64,000 nucleotides of DNA from Amycolatopsis jiangsuensis (GCF_014204865.1 NZ_JACHMG010000001.1:7404501-7468500), one strand, 5' to 3'; numbered from the stretch's first letter, positions 38,305 to 47,218 are shown. Translations and numbers: made by a program. The notes: generated by a model not told the origin, from the letters alone.

Positions 38305-39204
38305 ATGAACATCGACTTCGCGTTGCTGCGCTCGTTCGTCGTGCTGGCTGAGGAGCTGCACTTCGCGCGCGCCGCGGAGCGTCTGTACATCGAGCAGCCG
38401 GCGTTGAGCCAGCGTCTGCGCCGGCTCGAGCGCAGGATCGAGGTCCAGCTGTTCGATCGCGACACCCGCAACGTCCGGCTGACGCCCGCCGGGGTCGAGT
38501 TCCTCGAGGACATCAGGGACGTGCTGGATCGGTTCGACGGTGCCGTCGCGCGAGCACAGGAGACTGCTTCGGGCGAGCGCGGGTCCTTCCGGGTGGCGTA
38601 CACCTTCAGCGTCGGTTACGAGACTCTGCCGGTCCTGCTCGCCGGTCTCGATGTGGACTCGGGACTGCAGGCGGAGGCCTTGGAGCTGTGGGAGTACGAC
38701 GTCCTGGACGCCGTGCGCAGGCGGCGGCAGGACGTCGGGCTGGTGCGCTACGACCCCGCGGACCGGCAGCTGGTGTCGGTACTGATCCGCCGGGAGCGGC
38801 TGGTGATCGCGGTACCGCACGGGCATCGGCTCGCCAATGCGGAAACGGTGTCGCTGTCCCGGCTGTCCGGCGAACAGTTCGTGATCATCCCGCGCACCGT
38901 GGCGCCCGGTTACCACGAGGTGATCGAGCAGGTGTTCGCCCGGGCCGGGTTCGCGCCCCGCACCGTCACGAACGCGGTCCCCGGCAGCAGGGTGATGGCG
39001 GACCTGCCGCGCAACAACGCCGTCGCTCTGCTGCCCGCTTCGGTGCAGCGGGTGCACCCGGACGGCGTCGCCGCTTTCCTCACCGTGGAGGAGGAGTTCG
39101 CGCACCTGCCTGTGCGGCTGATCCACCGCGCGGACGCGAGCGTGGCAGTGCGGGCGTTCGCCGACCGGGCACAGCAGATCGCGCGTACCCAGGGCTGGCT
39201 GTGA
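38305..39204 (+). CDS. LysR family transcriptional regulator
   Basis: A 299-residue LysR protein. The helix-turn-helix is LHFARAAERLYIEQPALSQR (about 17-36), followed by the linker helix and an effector domain (about 90-295). It is divergent from the MDMPI-like gene and convergent with the LigI-like gene. A GCAATTGC palindrome lies just upstream of the start. It is the only intact LysR in the island between 37 and 50 kb, so it is the best candidate regulator for the two catabolic operons downstream. Confidence 0.9.
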   Translation: MNIDFALLRSFVVLAEELHFARAAERLYIEQPALSQRLRRLERRIEVQLFDRDTRNVRLTPAGVEFLEDIRDVLDRFDGAVARAQETASGERGSFRVAYTFSVGYETLPVLLAGLDVDSGLQAEALELWEYDVLDAVRRRRQDVGLVRYDPADRQLVSVLIRRERLVIAVPHGHRLANAETVSLSRLSGEQFVIIPRTVAPGYHEVIEQVFARAGFAPRTVTNAVPGSRVMADLPRNNAVALLPASVQRVHPDGVAAFLTVEEEFAHLPVRLIHRADASVAVRAFADRAQQIARTQGWL

Positions 39205-39208
39205 ACAC

Positions 39209-40081
39209 TCAGGCGAAGCCGAAGATCCGTTGCGGATTGGTGACCAGGACCTGCCGTCGGGTCGCTTCGTCGGGGGCGTAGCGGGCGAACAGGTCGAGCA
39301 GTGCGCCGTCGTTCGGCACCGGGACGGGCCGGATCGGGTGCGGCCAGTCACTGGCCCACAGCATCCGTTCCGGTGCGCGCCGGATGTACTCGCGCGCGTA
39401 GGCGACAGCGTCATCCCACGGGTGTCCGGCTGCTTCCGCGCGTTTGTCCCCATTGGACAGCAGCATCCACCAGTTGCCCCGGTCCAGCAGCTCCAGCATC
39501 TTCCGGAAGCGGGGGTCGGCAAGGCCGCGGTCGTAATCCAGCGGGCCCATGTGGTCGACGATGATCTGGGCGTCCACGCCGTCGAACAGCGAGGTCACCT
39601 CGTCGGGGTCCATGTCCACCAGTTGCAGCTTGAAGTACCAGCCGAGCCGGGCGACCCGCTCGATCGTCCGCCGGATCTCGTCCGGTGCGAGCCGGCTGGC
39701 GGTGAGCTTCGGGTGGAAGTTGAACCGGGCGCCGCGGATCCCGGCCGCGTCCATCTCGGCGAGCTGATCGTCATCGACCGAGTCGTCGACGCGCCCGCAA
39801 CCCACGTAGCCGCTCCCCGCGACCGAAAGCGCCTCGATCAGCGCCGAATGATCAGTGCCGTACGCGGTGGGCTGCACGATCACCCCGCGCTCGATGCCGA
39901 GCACTTTGTGCGTGCGCAGCATGGTCTGCACGGTCGCGTCGTAGGCGACATAGGCGGTGTCCGGCTTGACCGGGAAGCGGTCCCGATCGCCGAAGATGTG
40001 CGTCTGACTGTCGCACGCACCCGCGGGCAACCGCCACTTCGGCGCGTGGGTGTCCGGGTCGAAAACCCCGTATTCAGCCAT
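39209..40081 (-). CDS. Amidohydrolase, LigI-like (2-pyrone-4,6-dicarboxylate lactonase family)
   Basis: A 290-residue TIM-barrel hydrolase of the COG3618 type. It starts MAEYGVFDPD, then has CDSQTHIFGDRDRFPV (about 24-39), HP in FNFHPKL, DHMGPLDYD and a late Asp in WASDWPHP. The layout fits 2-pyrone-4,6-dicarboxylate lactonase (LigI) and related lactonases. The usual first metal motif is HxH; here it reads QTH, as in some relatives. The ATG follows GGGAGGAA and overlaps the RidA stop by eight bases, so the two genes form one - strand operon. Substrate inferred from neighbours: a lactone of an aromatic breakdown pathway. Confidence 0.75.
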   Translation of the reverse strand: MAEYGVFDPDTHAPKWRLPAGACDSQTHIFGDRDRFPVKPDTAYVAYDATVQTMLRTHKVLGIERGVIVQPTAYGTDHSALIEALSVAGSGYVGCGRVDDSVDDDQLAEMDAAGIRGARFNFHPKLTASRLAPDEIRRTIERVARLGWYFKLQLVDMDPDEVTSLFDGVDAQIIVDHMGPLDYDRGLADPRFRKMLELLDRGNWWMLLSNGDKRAEAAGHPWDDAVAYAREYIRRAPERMLWASDWPHPIRPVPVPNDGALLDLFARYAPDEATRRQVLVTNPQRIFGFA

Positions 40082-40490
40082 GTGTTCCTCCCGTGGCCGC
40101 GTCGCCGAGTACGGCGACGACTTCGCATTGGACCCGGATGTGCGGACGGTTCGTGCCGAAGCCGACCATGCGGGCGGGCCTGCTGTCGGGGTCGGGAAAC
40201 AGCGCGCGCCACTGGTCGTTGAGCGCCGGGCGATCGGCGGGGTCGCCCAGCTGGATCTCGAACTTCGCGACGTCGTCCAGCGACCCGCCCGCGGCGGCGA
40301 GCACAGCGGCCACCGCGGCGAACATCCGCTCGCACTGGCCTGCGAAGTCCGCGGGGAAGCTCGCCGGGTCGGCGCCGTTCCCGCCGCCGTGCAGTACGCC
40401 GGTGAAGAGCAGGTTCCCGATCCGGCACCCCGGCGGAATGGGATTCTCATGGGAAAATCCGTCGATGTAGATGCTCTCGCGTCGAGCCAT
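40074..40490 (-). CDS. RidA family protein (YjgF/UK114)
   Basis: A 138-residue RidA-type protein with NLLFTGVLHGG near the N-terminus and HIRVQCEVVAVL at the C-terminus, where the conserved Arg sits. RidA members hydrolyse enamine/imine intermediates; many sit in catabolic operons and act on pathway-specific intermediates. The start MARRESIYIDG follows GAGAGG. It is co-transcribed with the LigI-like gene. Confidence 0.87.
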   Translation of the reverse strand: MARRESIYIDGFSHENPIPPGCRIGNLLFTGVLHGGGNGADPASFPADFAGQCERMFAAVAAVLAAAGGSLDDVAKFEIQLGDPADRPALNDQWRALFPDPDSRPARMVGFGTNRPHIRVQCEVVAVLGDAATGGTHG

Positions 40491-40534
40491 TCGAACCTCT
40501 CTCGGTGGCACGCGTCGGTACGGTCCACCCGGAA

Positions 40535-40564
40535 ACGCTAGGGAGCGGCCGAGTGTCCTTTCAA
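40535..40564 (-). promoter_or_regulatory. Predicted promoter of the ridA/ligI-like operon
   Basis: On the - strand, TTGAAA (40564-40559) and TAGCGT (40540-40535) lie 18 bp apart, about 45 bp upstream of the RidA start. The divergent gap of about 200 bp also holds CACGCGCGTG, a perfect 10-bp palindrome near 40590. Confidence 0.4.
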
Positions 40565-40658
40565 GACGGAACGAGACGCGTTTGATGCACGCGCGTGATG
40601 GATGCCGAGGACTCCCGGGATTTATGCACGTTGCTTATCAGTCCGCTTCGTCTGTGCC

Positions 40659-40687
40659 TTGAGCAAGCCGGGGGCGCGACTTACGTT
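40659..40687 (+). promoter_or_regulatory. Predicted promoter of the aldolase operon, leaderless
   Basis: TTGAGC (40659-40664) and TACGTT (40682-40687) are 17 bp apart. The ATG at 40694 lies six bases after the -10 box, exactly where transcription would start, so the first gene would be translated from a leaderless message. Confidence 0.4.
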
Positions 40688-40693
40688 CGTGTC

Positions 40694-41554
40694 ATGGCAC
40701 TGACGGAAGGTCGGCTCATGGCTCGGTTGAACGGCGTCATCGATCGCCTTGAGCGCGGCGAGACAGTCTTCGGCACCTTCGCCGCCGGCGAGCCGTCCAC
40801 CGCGATCTCGCTGCGTGACGCGGGTTATGACACGGTGCTGTTCGAGACGGAACACAAGCCGTGGGACCCGCCCGGGCTGCGTGACGCGCTCCAGTACCTG
40901 CTGGACCGCCGGCAGGTGCACGAGGCCACCGGGCTCGCGCCGGCGACCACGCCGATGGTCCGGATTCCGCCCAACGGAGCGGAACATTCGCAGTGGCACG
41001 CCAAGCAAGCACTCGACCTCGGTGCGTACGCGGTGGTCTGGCCGCATGTCGACACTGTCGAAGAAGCGCGGAACGCGGTGGCCGCGTGCCGGTATCCCAG
41101 CGTCGGCGGCGACGGGCTGCGGGGTGACAGTCCCGCATGGGCGGCGCGGTACTGGGGCGTCCCGGTGGCCGAGTACTACGAGCGGGCGGATGTCTGGCCG
41201 CTCGTACCGCACGGCGAGATCCTGGTCGCAGTGATGATCGAGAGTGTCCGCGCGGTCGAGAACCTCGAAGACATCCTCCGGGAGACACCGGGGATCGGGT
41301 TCGTGATGGTCGGCGAGGGCGATCTGAGCCAGGAGCTGGATCTGCCACGCCAGTACGACCATCCGACCGTCCTGGCCCACAAGCGCCGCATCCTCGAGGT
41401 CTGTGCGAAGCACCGGGTCGCCGTGGCCCATCCGCACGTGACGGAGGCCAATGTGGACGAAGTGGTCGAACACGGGTATCGGCTCCTGTTCACCGCGCCG
41501 GTCCTCAGCCATCCGGGGCTGGACCGCGGCCGGGCGATCACGGGCCGGTCATGA
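40694..41554 (+). CDS. HpcH/HpaI aldolase family protein (class II, pyruvate aldolase-like)
   Basis: A 286-residue aldolase. Key features are FGTFAAGEPSTAISL, LFETEHKPWDPPG with the acidic pair, VRIPPNG, and GAYAVVWPHVDTVEEARNAV with MIESVRAVENL for the metal Glu. HpaI-type enzymes cleave 2-keto-4-hydroxy acids to pyruvate and an aldehyde or keto acid. In this operon the substrate may be 4-carboxy-4-hydroxy-2-oxoadipate, the product of the LigJ-type enzyme next door (inference). ATG 40694 fits a leaderless start; ATG 40718, preceded by GGAAGG, is an alternative. It overlaps the next gene by ATGA. Confidence 0.85.
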   Translation: MALTEGRLMARLNGVIDRLERGETVFGTFAAGEPSTAISLRDAGYDTVLFETEHKPWDPPGLRDALQYLLDRRQVHEATGLAPATTPMVRIPPNGAEHSQWHAKQALDLGAYAVVWPHVDTVEEARNAVAACRYPSVGGDGLRGDSPAWAARYWGVPVAEYYERADVWPLVPHGEILVAVMIESVRAVENLEDILRETPGIGFVMVGEGDLSQELDLPRQYDHPTVLAHKRRILEVCAKHRVAVAHPHVTEANVDEVVEHGYRLLFTAPVLSHPGLDRGRAITGRS

Positions 41555-42600
41555 GCGAGACGGGTGCACCGATGTACGTGGACTGCCATGCCCACTTCAC
41601 CAGCGTGCCGCACGTGGTGAAGCAGTGGCGGAACCGCCAGATCGCCGAGTACGAGCAGCACGGACGGCGGCTGTCGGCCGATGGGCTGGAGCTCTCCGAC
41701 GACGAGCTGGCCGAAGCCCTCTCGAACGGGCCGGTCGCGCTGCAGGACCGGCACCGTATCGAGCTGTCCCTGCTCTCCCCGATCGCGGGCCTGATGGCAC
41801 ACCACTACGGCGACCAGGAAACGAGTGTGGTGTGGAGCAGGCTGAGCAACGAGGTCATCCATCGCGCCTGCCGGCTCTTCCCCGATCGGTTCGCCGGCGT
41901 CTGCCAGCTGCCCCAGTCGCCCCGCGGCGGGATCGACGCCAGTGTGGCCGAGCTGCGCCGCTGCGTCGAGGAGTTCGGATTCGTGGGGTGCAACCTCAAC
42001 CCCGACCCGTCCGACGGCCACTGGCAGGCGCCGCCGATCACCGATCCGTACTACTACCCGCTCTACGCCGAGATGGTCGAGCTGGGCGTGCCGGCGATGG
42101 TGCACGCCTCGATGTCGGCCAACCCCGCCGTGCAGGGCACCTGCGCGCACTATCTCAACGCCGACATCACGGTGTTCATGCAGCTGTGCCAGTCCGACCT
42201 GTTCGACCGGTTCCCCGATCTGCGGTTGATCCTGCCGCACGGCGGCGGAGCCGTCCCGTACCACTGGGACCGGTACCAGGGCGTGCTGTACGACCAGGGA
42301 CGCGGCGACCTGCTCGACATCATGGGCGACAACATCTCGTTCGACACCTGCCTCTACGGGCAGCGGGGCATGCAGCTGCTGGTGGACACCGTGCCCGCGA
42401 AGAACCTGCTCTTCGCCTCGGAGATGATCGGCGCGGTCCGGGGCGTCGACCCCTCGACGGGCCGCCGGTACGACGACACCCGTTCGCTGCTGGAGTCGAC
42501 AGGCGGTCTGTCCGAAGTGGACCTTGCCGCGATCGCTTCGGCCAACGCACTCCGGGTCTTCCCGCGGCTGGCCCGGATCATGGACGAGAGGAACGCATGA
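41551..42600 (+). CDS. Amidohydrolase, 4-oxalomesaconate hydratase-like (LigJ type)
   Basis: A 349-residue barrel enzyme. VDCHAHF supplies the N-terminal HxH, with MAHHYGD, GCNLNPDPSDGHW, HYLNADITVFMQ, LILPHGGGAVPYHW and LLFASEMIGAVRGVDP after it. These blocks, including the unusual FASEMIGAVRG in place of GSDYP, match LigJ-type 4-oxalomesaconate hydratases of the protocatechuate 4,5-cleavage and gallate pathways rather than ordinary amidohydrolases. It is the second gene of the operon, overlapped on both sides by ATGA. Predicted reaction: hydration of 4-oxalomesaconate or a close analogue. Confidence 0.8.
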   Translation: MSETGAPMYVDCHAHFTSVPHVVKQWRNRQIAEYEQHGRRLSADGLELSDDELAEALSNGPVALQDRHRIELSLLSPIAGLMAHHYGDQETSVVWSRLSNEVIHRACRLFPDRFAGVCQLPQSPRGGIDASVAELRRCVEEFGFVGCNLNPDPSDGHWQAPPITDPYYYPLYAEMVELGVPAMVHASMSANPAVQGTCAHYLNADITVFMQLCQSDLFDRFPDLRLILPHGGGAVPYHWDRYQGVLYDQGRGDLLDIMGDNISFDTCLYGQRGMQLLVDTVPAKNLLFASEMIGAVRGVDPSTGRRYDDTRSLLESTGGLSEVDLAAIASANALRVFPRLARIMDERNA

Positions 42601-44252
42601 CCAAGGTTTACGAGGCCATCGCCGACGCCTTCGTGGCGGAAGGGACCTCCCATGTCTTCGGCATGCTGGGTGACGCCAACATGCACTGGTGCAACGCCGT
42701 GGCCGAGCGGGGCGCGACGTTGCTGGACGTGCGCCACGAAGGTTCCGGCCTGACGATGGCGGACGGCTGGGCACGCGCCACCGGCCGGCCCGGCGTGGCG
42801 TCGGCGACCATGGGTCCCGGCGTCACCCAGTTGGCGACCGCGCTGGTGGCAGCCAACCGCGCGCGCACGCCGCTCGTGGTCTTCGCCGGTGAGGCTGCGC
42901 TGTCGGACCCCGGTGACTCCCAGTACCTCGACCAGCGCAAGTTCGCCGACGCCGTCGAGTGCGGTTTCGTGTCCGTAGCGGCGCCGTCGCGAGCGCACGC
43001 CGCCGTGCGTGCGGCGTTCTTCCAGGCCCGCACGACGTCACGACCGGTGATGGTCAGCGCGCCGATGGACGTCCAGCTGGCGGAGTACGAGGGCCCGGCG
43101 GAATATCTGCCCTCCATCGGGCTGATCGACGCCACTGCGGTGCAGCCCGACCCGCAGCGCGTCGAGGACGCCGCCACGATCATCGCCGAAAGCGAGCGCG
43201 TGGTGCTTCTCGTCGGGCGGGGCGCGCGCGGCCCGGAAGTGGCCGAGCTCGTCCTCCAGCTCCAGGACAAGACCCACGCGCTGCTGGCCACCACCCTGCA
43301 GGCGATCAACTGGTTGCGGGACAGGACGCCTTACCACGCCGGGATTGCCGGCGGCTACGGCACGAGGATCGCGCACGAGCTGATGGGCGAGGCCGACTGC
43401 GTGATCGCGGTCGGTGCCGGCCTCAACCAGTACACGACGTGGCACGGCCGGCTCTTCCCGAAAGCCGACATCGTCCACATCGACCGCGCCGAGCAGGTCG
43501 TGCCGGGCGCGGGCGGTCCGGTCGACTGCTACGTGCGGGGCGATGCCCGGCTGACGCTGCGGCAGCTGCTCGTCGCGCTGGAGGACCGGACCCCGTCGGG
43601 CGCCGGCTATCACACGCCGGTGGTTCTCGAACGGCTGCGCGAAGCGACGATCCTGCGCGAGCCGTTCCACCGCGAGGACGGCAGGCTCGACCCGCGCGAG
43701 GTCGTCCTCGCGCTGGACGAGTCCATTCCCGAACGAGTGCCGCTGGTACTGGGCAGCGGTCACCAGACCGACTTCGGGACCATGCTGTTCGCCCGTCCAC
43801 GGGAGGTCGTCTCCAACTACGGGCTCTTCGGCGCCATCGGTCAGGCGCCGCTGCTGACGATGGGCTGGTCGCTCGGGCGCGAAGGACGGCCCACCTTTGT
43901 GGTCGAGGGCGACGCGAGCTTCATCATGCACCTCGCCGAGTTCGACACCGCCTGCCGGTACGGCTGGCCCGTGCTGGTCGTGGTGATGAACGACGAGGCA
44001 CTCGGCGCCGAGTACCACAAGTCCGAAGCCCACGGGCTGCGCCGGGAGCTGTCCGCGATCCGCTCGCCGGATCTCGGGGCCGTGGCCACCGCGATGGGCG
44101 GCACCGGCGCGACCGTCCGCACGATCGAGGATCTCGGGAAGGCGGTCGGCGAGTTCGTCGCGGCGCCCAAGCCGACGGTCGTCGATGTCCGGATCTCACG
44201 TGCGGTCATGAGTGTGCCGTTCCGGCGGCTCTGGCGTGGGGAGGAGATCTGA
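42597..44252 (+). CDS. Thiamine diphosphate-dependent enzyme (acetolactate synthase-like fold)
   Basis: A 551-residue protein with the three-domain ThDP layout. The N-terminal domain has the catalytic Glu in RHEGSGLTMADGWAR (Glu ~46). The C-terminal domain has GDASF, then Asn in VVMNDEALG, the GDG-N26-N diphosphate and Mg2+ motif (about 437-470). It looks like a decarboxylase or carboligase for a 2-keto acid. In this operon it could act on oxaloacetate, pyruvate or an oxo-acid from ring breakdown; the substrate is not readable. It is overlapped at the start by the LigJ-like gene and touches the next start. Confidence 0.83.
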   Translation: MTKVYEAIADAFVAEGTSHVFGMLGDANMHWCNAVAERGATLLDVRHEGSGLTMADGWARATGRPGVASATMGPGVTQLATALVAANRARTPLVVFAGEAALSDPGDSQYLDQRKFADAVECGFVSVAAPSRAHAAVRAAFFQARTTSRPVMVSAPMDVQLAEYEGPAEYLPSIGLIDATAVQPDPQRVEDAATIIAESERVVLLVGRGARGPEVAELVLQLQDKTHALLATTLQAINWLRDRTPYHAGIAGGYGTRIAHELMGEADCVIAVGAGLNQYTTWHGRLFPKADIVHIDRAEQVVPGAGGPVDCYVRGDARLTLRQLLVALEDRTPSGAGYHTPVVLERLREATILREPFHREDGRLDPREVVLALDESIPERVPLVLGSGHQTDFGTMLFARPREVVSNYGLFGAIGQAPLLTMGWSLGREGRPTFVVEGDASFIMHLAEFDTACRYGWPVLVVVMNDEALGAEYHKSEAHGLRRELSAIRSPDLGAVATAMGGTGATVRTIEDLGKAVGEFVAAPKPTVVDVRISRAVMSVPFRRLWRGEEI

Positions 44253-45148
44253 TGCGGCGCCTCACCGCGGCGCTGCGGCGCTCTCCGCAGACCGAGCCAC
44301 TGCTGGGCGGCACGGTGTCGCTCGACGGCTGCACGCTCGACCTGCAGGACGTCTCGCCGATCCACGAAGCCTTCGCTCCGATGGTCCGCGACCTGCGTTA
44401 CGACGTCAGTGAACTCGCCCTCGCCACGCTGCTGCAGGCCGTCGAAGCCGGCGTGCAGATCGCCGCGCTACCGGTGGTCCTGCTCGGGAACTTCCCGCAT
44501 CGTGCGCTTTACGTGTGGGGCGAGGAAAACCGGATCGCTCCGGCCGAGCTGGCGGGCCGCAGGGTCGGCGTGCGCGCGTACAGCCAGACCACCGGACTGT
44601 GGGCGCGCGGGATCCTCGGTGACACCTATGGGGTTCCCTCGGATGAGGTCACCTGGGTCACCACCGAGGGGTCCCATGTGGACACCGCGAAGGATCCGGC
44701 CACTGTGGAGCGGACGTCCGGGACGCTGGTCGACGCCCTGCGTGCGGGCGATCTCACGTCGGTCGTACTCGGTGCCCCGTTCGCCGCCGGGATCGACGAG
44801 CTGATCCCGTTGCTCCCGGACTGGGAGGAGCAGCAGGAACGGTTCTACGACCAGCGCGGCTGGGTGCCCGCCAACCATCTCGTCGTCGTCCGGCGCGAGC
44901 TGCTCCGGTCCGAACCGGACCTGATTCGCGGGCTCTACCGCGGACTGGCCGCGAGCATCGACGCCGGTCTGCGCGCGGAGCCTGCCGGGACGGTCCGGGC
45001 ACGCGCCGTCCGGTACGGCATCAGTCCGGGCCTGCTCGACATGCTCGGGACCGCGATCCGGTACGCGCGCGAACAAGAGGTCATCCACCGCGAGATCGAC
45101 GCCGCGGACCTTTTCGCCGACTTCGAGAAGTACGTCGGCGAAGCCTGA
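44252..45148 (+). CDS. 4,5-dihydroxyphthalate decarboxylase-like protein (Pht5 family, binding-protein fold)
   Basis: A 298-residue protein without a signal peptide. It has a type II periplasmic-binding-protein fold (YDVSELALATLLQAVEAG; ALPVVLLGNFPHRALYV; AGRRVGVRAYSQTTGLWARG), close to the Pht5 family of 4,5-dihydroxyphthalate decarboxylases, which turn that compound into protocatechuate. With a LigJ-like hydratase and aldolase in the same operon, a role in phthalate-type degradation is attractive, but solute-binding relatives exist. The start follows GAGGAG and shares a base with the previous stop. Confidence 0.7.
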   Translation: MRRLTAALRRSPQTEPLLGGTVSLDGCTLDLQDVSPIHEAFAPMVRDLRYDVSELALATLLQAVEAGVQIAALPVVLLGNFPHRALYVWGEENRIAPAELAGRRVGVRAYSQTTGLWARGILGDTYGVPSDEVTWVTTEGSHVDTAKDPATVERTSGTLVDALRAGDLTSVVLGAPFAAGIDELIPLLPDWEEQQERFYDQRGWVPANHLVVVRRELLRSEPDLIRGLYRGLAASIDAGLRAEPAGTVRARAVRYGISPGLLDMLGTAIRYAREQEVIHREIDAADLFADFEKYVGEA

Positions 45149-45167
45149 GCAGTTCCGAGGAGGAGCA

Positions 45168-46037
45168 ATGACGCCCTGGTACTTCGACACCCACACCCAC
45201 GCCGTCTCCGGTGACACCGGCAGCTACCCCGTGCGGCCGCTCGGCGGGATCCGGTCCGGCTGGTCGCGCACCCGCCCGGTCGACGGGGACGGGCTGATCG
45301 CCGAGCTCGACGCGGCGGGCGTGCGCCACGCGGCGCTCGTGCAGGCGTCGACGGTCTACGGGTTCGACAACCGGTACGCCGCGGACGTGCTGGCCCGGTA
45401 TCCCGATCGGCTCGTCGGGGTGTGCTCGGTCGACTTCGTGTCCGACGAGGCCGTGCACGACCTGAAGTACTGGATCGAGGACCGGGGCTTCCGCGGCGTC
45501 CGCATCCGGATCGCCGACGGGGACACGAAAGTGAACGCGTCCGCCCGCGTGACCCTGTCCGACGAGCGGATGCGCGCCGTCTGGGACTACGTCGACGACC
45601 ACGGCGTCCCGGTGTGCGTCCAGATGCATTCGAAGAACACCCCGGAACTGCTGGGAGTGCTCGAAGAACATCCGGCGCTGACGATCGTGCTCGACCACGC
45701 CGGCCGTCCGGACGCCTCGGGCGCACCGGACTACCCGATGCTGGCCGAGCTCGAACAGCTCGCGCGGTTCACCGGGGTGCATCTCAAGATCACGCCCGGC
45801 GCCCTGCGCAGGCTCGGGAACGAGCCGGGCGCCGATGTCGAGGCGGTACTGCGGCGGCTCGCGCAGAAGTTCGGCACCGGCCACCTGATGTGGGGCTCGG
45901 ACTTCCCGGCCGCCGAGGGCTCGCTGCGGCAGTCCAGGGCGCTGGTGGAAAGCGCGCTGTCCTGGTTGCCGGAAACCGAGCGCCAGGCGGTGCTCGGGCA
46001 CACCGCGGCCCGCGTCTACGGCGTGCACGCCGGCTGA
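45168..46037 (+). CDS. Amidohydrolase family protein (TIM-barrel hydrolase)
   Basis: A 289-residue enzyme with FDTHTH at residues 6-11, QASTVYGFDNRY, RGVRIRI, QMHSK, VLDHAGRP and the catalytic Asp in WGSDFP. It belongs to the same broad superfamily as the LigI-like protein but keeps a full HxH. Relatives hydrolyse lactones or decarboxylate small carboxylates. The start follows GAGGAGGAG. It is the fifth gene of the operon, immediately before the transporter genes. Confidence 0.8.
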   Translation: MTPWYFDTHTHAVSGDTGSYPVRPLGGIRSGWSRTRPVDGDGLIAELDAAGVRHAALVQASTVYGFDNRYAADVLARYPDRLVGVCSVDFVSDEAVHDLKYWIEDRGFRGVRIRIADGDTKVNASARVTLSDERMRAVWDYVDDHGVPVCVQMHSKNTPELLGVLEEHPALTIVLDHAGRPDASGAPDYPMLAELEQLARFTGVHLKITPGALRRLGNEPGADVEAVLRRLAQKFGTGHLMWGSDFPAAEGSLRQSRALVESALSWLPETERQAVLGHTAARVYGVHAG

Positions 46038-46055
46038 GCGGCTGCGGAGGAAACG

Positions 46056-47141
46056 ATGAGGATCCTACGAGGTGACACCCCGCCGCGGCGCGGATTCGCG
46101 GTCGCCGGACTGGCGCTGCTCCTCGGCGGTGCGACGGCCGGTTGCGGCGGAGAGCTGCAGTCCGCCGACCTTCCGCCCACCCTGGCCGGGCTTGTCGAGC
46201 AGGCGAAGAACGAGGGCGCGGTCAGCTGGATGGCGGCGAAGCCCCGGGCGCAGATGCAGCCACTGATCGACCTCTTTCAGCGGAAGTATCCCGGCATCGA
46301 GGTCAAGTACACCGAGACCAAAGCGCCGAACGAGGCCAGCGAACTCAACGTGCAGCAGGCCGCACGGCGGGTGTCGGTGGACGTCGTCAACGCGGTCGGG
46401 CAGACCGTGGTCCCGTCCGTGCCGATGGCCGACAGCATCGACTGGCAGGCCTACGGTGTGGCCGAGGACGCCGTCTTCGAAAAGAACTTCGTCTACTCGT
46501 GGGCCGCTCCCAAGGTCTGGGCCTACAACACGACGAAGGTCGAGCCCGCCGATATCCCGAAGACCTGGGACGACCTGCTGGCGCCGCGGTGGTCCGGCGG
46601 ACGCGTGGCGGCGGACTCGCCCGCCCAGTTCATGACCGTCTGGGGGCTCGACCCCGCCAGGACCGAGGCCGGCGCACTCAGCTGGGCGAAGAAGTTCGCC
46701 GCGCAGACCCCGCACTACACGCCGACGGTGAACGAAGCGGAGGCACTCGTGGAGTCCGGACAGGCCAGCATCGGCACCAGCCTCGTGAACCTCGTACTGC
46801 AAGCGAAGGCCAAGGGGGCGCCGGTCGACATCGCGCCACTGTCACCGACCAGCGCGAGCGAGGCGTACCTGTACGTGCCGAAGGGGGCGCCGCACCCCGC
46901 GGCCGGGGCGTTGCTGACCTCGTTCCTCTCCTCCGGCGAAGCGCAGCAGACGCTCGCCGAGAACTACAACTCACGGGTTCCCGACAGCACCGACTGTTCG
47001 GACCCCGGACAGAGCCCCGCGCTGGCCGCGATGTGTACCGCCGGACTGAGCTGGTTCCCGACCCCGACACTCGACTACTACCGCAAGCTCACGACGTTCT
47101 TCCCCGAGGCACAGAAGGCCCTCGGGACGGACATCGGCTAG
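46056..47141 (+). CDS. ABC transporter substrate-binding lipoprotein (ferric/organic-anion type, FbpA-like)
   Basis: A 361-residue exported lipoprotein: the signal ends at GGATAGC. It has the type II binding fold (AKNEGAVSWMAAKPRAQMQP; YPGIEVKYTET; SPAQFMTVWGLD), of the family that covers iron(III), thiamine and polyamine binders as well as several organic acids. It starts the transporter part of the catabolic operon. The substrate is probably a carboxylated compound handled by the enzymes upstream (inference); iron cannot be excluded. Confidence 0.85.
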   Translation: MRILRGDTPPRRGFAVAGLALLLGGATAGCGGELQSADLPPTLAGLVEQAKNEGAVSWMAAKPRAQMQPLIDLFQRKYPGIEVKYTETKAPNEASELNVQQAARRVSVDVVNAVGQTVVPSVPMADSIDWQAYGVAEDAVFEKNFVYSWAAPKVWAYNTTKVEPADIPKTWDDLLAPRWSGGRVAADSPAQFMTVWGLDPARTEAGALSWAKKFAAQTPHYTPTVNEAEALVESGQASIGTSLVNLVLQAKAKGAPVDIAPLSPTSASEAYLYVPKGAPHPAAGALLTSFLSSGEAQQTLAENYNSRVPDSTDCSDPGQSPALAAMCTAGLSWFPTPTLDYYRKLTTFFPEAQKALGTDIG

Positions 47142-47218
47142 GGCTGCCTCGGCCCGCAGGCGATGCCGCGAGCCGGTGAGGAGGAGGCAATGGTGCTTCA
47201 CACACGGGAGAGTCCGTC

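Noticed and set aside
40082..40528. Upstream extension of the LigI-like frame into the RidA gene
   Set aside because: The same bases encode a clear RidA protein in another frame, and a strong ribosome-binding site precedes ATG 40081.
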